In this document: one piece after another, positions 4,859 to 5,918 of the stretch
How the letters are laid out: each line of letters opens with the position of its first letter
How positions within the stretch are numbered: position 1 is the first letter of the stretch
Source: Streptosporangiaceae bacterium
GTDB taxonomy: Bacteria; Actinomycetota; Actinomycetes; Streptosporangiales; Streptosporangiaceae
Assembly: GCA_030050125.1 (NCBI GenBank)
Contig: JASIJN010000289.1
Location: 1-5,918 of the forward strand
Direction: 5' to 3'
Length of the DNA stretch: 5,918 nt
Made by a program: the position numbers and the translations under genes
The notes under the pieces: generated by a model
Seen by the model: only the letters and a program-made list of their open reading frames with translations
What the model was told of the DNA's origin: nothing
Databases searched by the model: none

Positions 4859-5770
4859 TCAGCGGAACGCGGGCGCGACTTCCTGCATAAACAGGTCGCA
4901 GGTGTCCTTGACGCGGGCCAGCGAGCCGAGCGTGAAGGTCGGGACGATGAGCTCATCGGCCCCGGCATCCCGGTACCGGGCGACGATGTCGGCCACCTCG
5001 CCGGGGGTTCCGACGATCCTCGGCTGCCCCGGCTGGGCCGGCCGCTTCCCGGCGAGCCATTCCTTGTCGGTGGACAGGAACAGCAGTGCCTGGGTGGAGA
5101 CGTGGATCTCGCCCGGGTCGCGGCCGAGGTCCTCGCAGTGCGCCCGCAGCACCGAGACCTTGTGCTGGAGCACCTCCGGCGTGGTCCAGGAGTTCCAGTG
5201 ATCGGCGTACCGGGCCGCGATCCGCATTGTCCGGCGCTCGCCCCCGCCGCCGACCAGCAGCGGCAGCGGGTCCTGGACCGGGGCAGGCTGGTTCGGCGCA
5301 TCCACGAGCCGGAAGTACCGGCCCGAGAAGGTGGTCCGGGGCCGGCCCAGCAGGGAGCGCAGGATCTGCGCCGCTTCCTCGAACCGGTCCATCCGCTCGT
5401 GCACCGTCCCGAGCGTGATGCCGTACGACGCGTGCTCGTTCACCTGCCAGCCGGCCCCGATCCCGAGCGTGAGCCGCCCATGGCTGATCTGGTCGATCCC
5501 CGCGGCGATCTTGGCCAGCACCGCCGGGTGCCGGTAGGTCACGCTGGTGACGAGGGGGGCGAGCCGCAGCCGCGGTACCGACGCCGCGAGGGCGGCGATG
5601 ACCGACCAGCATTCCAGGATGTTCCCGTCGAGCGGCTCGGGGCCGGGGCCGTTCGGCATGAAGTGGTCGGCGAAGTAGAGCCCGTCCCAGCCGGTCTCCT
5701 GGCAGTGCGCCGCGATCTGAAGGATCTCATCCCACGAGTGAGCCGGCGATGGCCAGATGCTGAACCGCAT
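4859..5770 (-). CDS. LLM-class F420-dependent oxidoreductase
   Basis: A 303-aa TIM-barrel protein of the luciferase-like monooxygenase superfamily, of typical length. Visible hallmarks are the N-terminal strand MRFSIWPSP, GWDGLYFADHF (27-37), the run YRHPAVLAKIAAGIDQISHGRLTLGIGAGW (79-108), which forms part of the cofactor site in this superfamily, and LLVGGGGERRTMRIAARYADHWN (171-193), the phosphate-binding region. The C-terminal GTPGEVADIVARYRDAGADELIV is the usual closing helix-strand. The resemblance is to actinobacterial F420-dependent members rather than FMN two-component monooxygenases, but cofactor and substrate cannot be proved from sequence. No signal peptide is seen. The ATG at 5770 has AGGA eight bases upstream; TAGGAT (5777-5782) could instead be a -10 element. 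It looks monocistronic, with no functional tie to its neighbours. Confidence 0.93.
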   Translation of the reverse strand: MRFSIWPSPAHSWDEILQIAAHCQETGWDGLYFADHFMPNGPGPEPLDGNILECWSVIAALAASVPRLRLAPLVTSVTYRHPAVLAKIAAGIDQISHGRLTLGIGAGWQVNEHASYGITLGTVHERMDRFEEAAQILRSLLGRPRTTFSGRYFRLVDAPNQPAPVQDPLPLLVGGGGERRTMRIAARYADHWNSWTTPEVLQHKVSVLRAHCEDLGRDPGEIHVSTQALLFLSTDKEWLAGKRPAQPGQPRIVGTPGEVADIVARYRDAGADELIVPTFTLGSLARVKDTCDLFMQEVAPAFR

Positions 5771-5918
5771 GCCGGAATCCTAGACGCCGGCCGTCGCCGT
5801 CCCGTCGGGCCCTCGGTGTCCGCACGCGAGTCCGGGTCAGCGGCGGCGCCACCATGGCCTGCGGGCGGGCCGTCCGTCTGCGGGCCCGGGGCCGCCCTGC
5901 GGCGGTGACGACGCCGGC
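5771..5918. other. Upstream region of the LLM gene and unresolved right edge
   Basis: TAGGAT (5777-5782, minus strand) lies six bases before the LLM start and fits an actinobacterial -10 element, but no good -35 is seen 16-18 bases further up. At the edge, one minus-strand frame enters from outside and stops at TGA 5837-5839 with a Pro/Gly-rich tail ending RRPWWRRR. This could be the C-terminus of another gene, but 26 residues are too few to judge, and two other frames are also open here. Confidence 0.3.

Noticed and set aside
4547..4890. Short frames on both strands through the tandem repeats (74 codons minus, 88 codons plus)
   Set aside because: Their internal peptide repeats (such as RSQGGRSA) simply mirror the DNA repeats. 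One overlaps the lsr2 promoter and start, and neither has a good start site.
5102..5908. A 268-codon plus-strand frame over the LLM gene
   Set aside because: Antisense to a clear LLM oxidoreductase; composition is that of a shadow frame.

Overview
The window comes from a high-GC actinobacterium. It carries an Lsr2-type nucleoid protein (a family essentially confined to Actinobacteria), an F420-type luciferase-like oxidoreductase, and the start of an NDMA-type (mycofactocin-associated) alcohol dehydrogenase. The genus cannot be fixed from the sequence. All six recognisable genes lie on the minus strand, so transcription runs from high to low coordinates.

In transcription order: an LLM-class F420-dependent oxidoreductase (5770-4859); a 271-base gap with tandem repeats and the lsr2 promoter; a 108-aa Lsr2 protein (4587-4261) that looks leaderless and is followed by a strong hairpin (4209-4246); a 454-base gap (3807-4260) rich in inverted repeats but without a credible gene; a hotdog-fold acyl-CoA thioesterase (3806-3414); a 793-aa stand-alone thiamine-diphosphate enzyme related to the homodimeric pyruvate dehydrogenase E1 AceE and to transketolase (3332-951); a 163-base gap with palindromes; a UGSC-family protein with Cys in place of selenocysteine (787-239); and, overlapping it by ATGA, the first 80 residues of an NDMA-type zinc alcohol dehydrogenase that runs off the left edge (242-1).

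The left half (thioesterase, E1-like enzyme, UGSC protein, alcohol dehydrogenase) reads as a metabolic neighbourhood for acyl/aldehyde/alcohol chemistry. The E1-like enzyme could decarboxylate a 2-oxoacid or transfer a C2 unit on ThDP. The dehydrogenase could interconvert alcohol and aldehyde, and the thioesterase could release an acyl-CoA product. The UGSC protein offers a Cys-Gly-Ser-Cys redox or thiol centre, tightly coupled to the dehydrogenase. No E2, E3 or lipoyl domain is visible. A joint pathway is an inference from gene order and is the most interesting hypothesis here. The lsr2 and LLM genes appear to be separate units.
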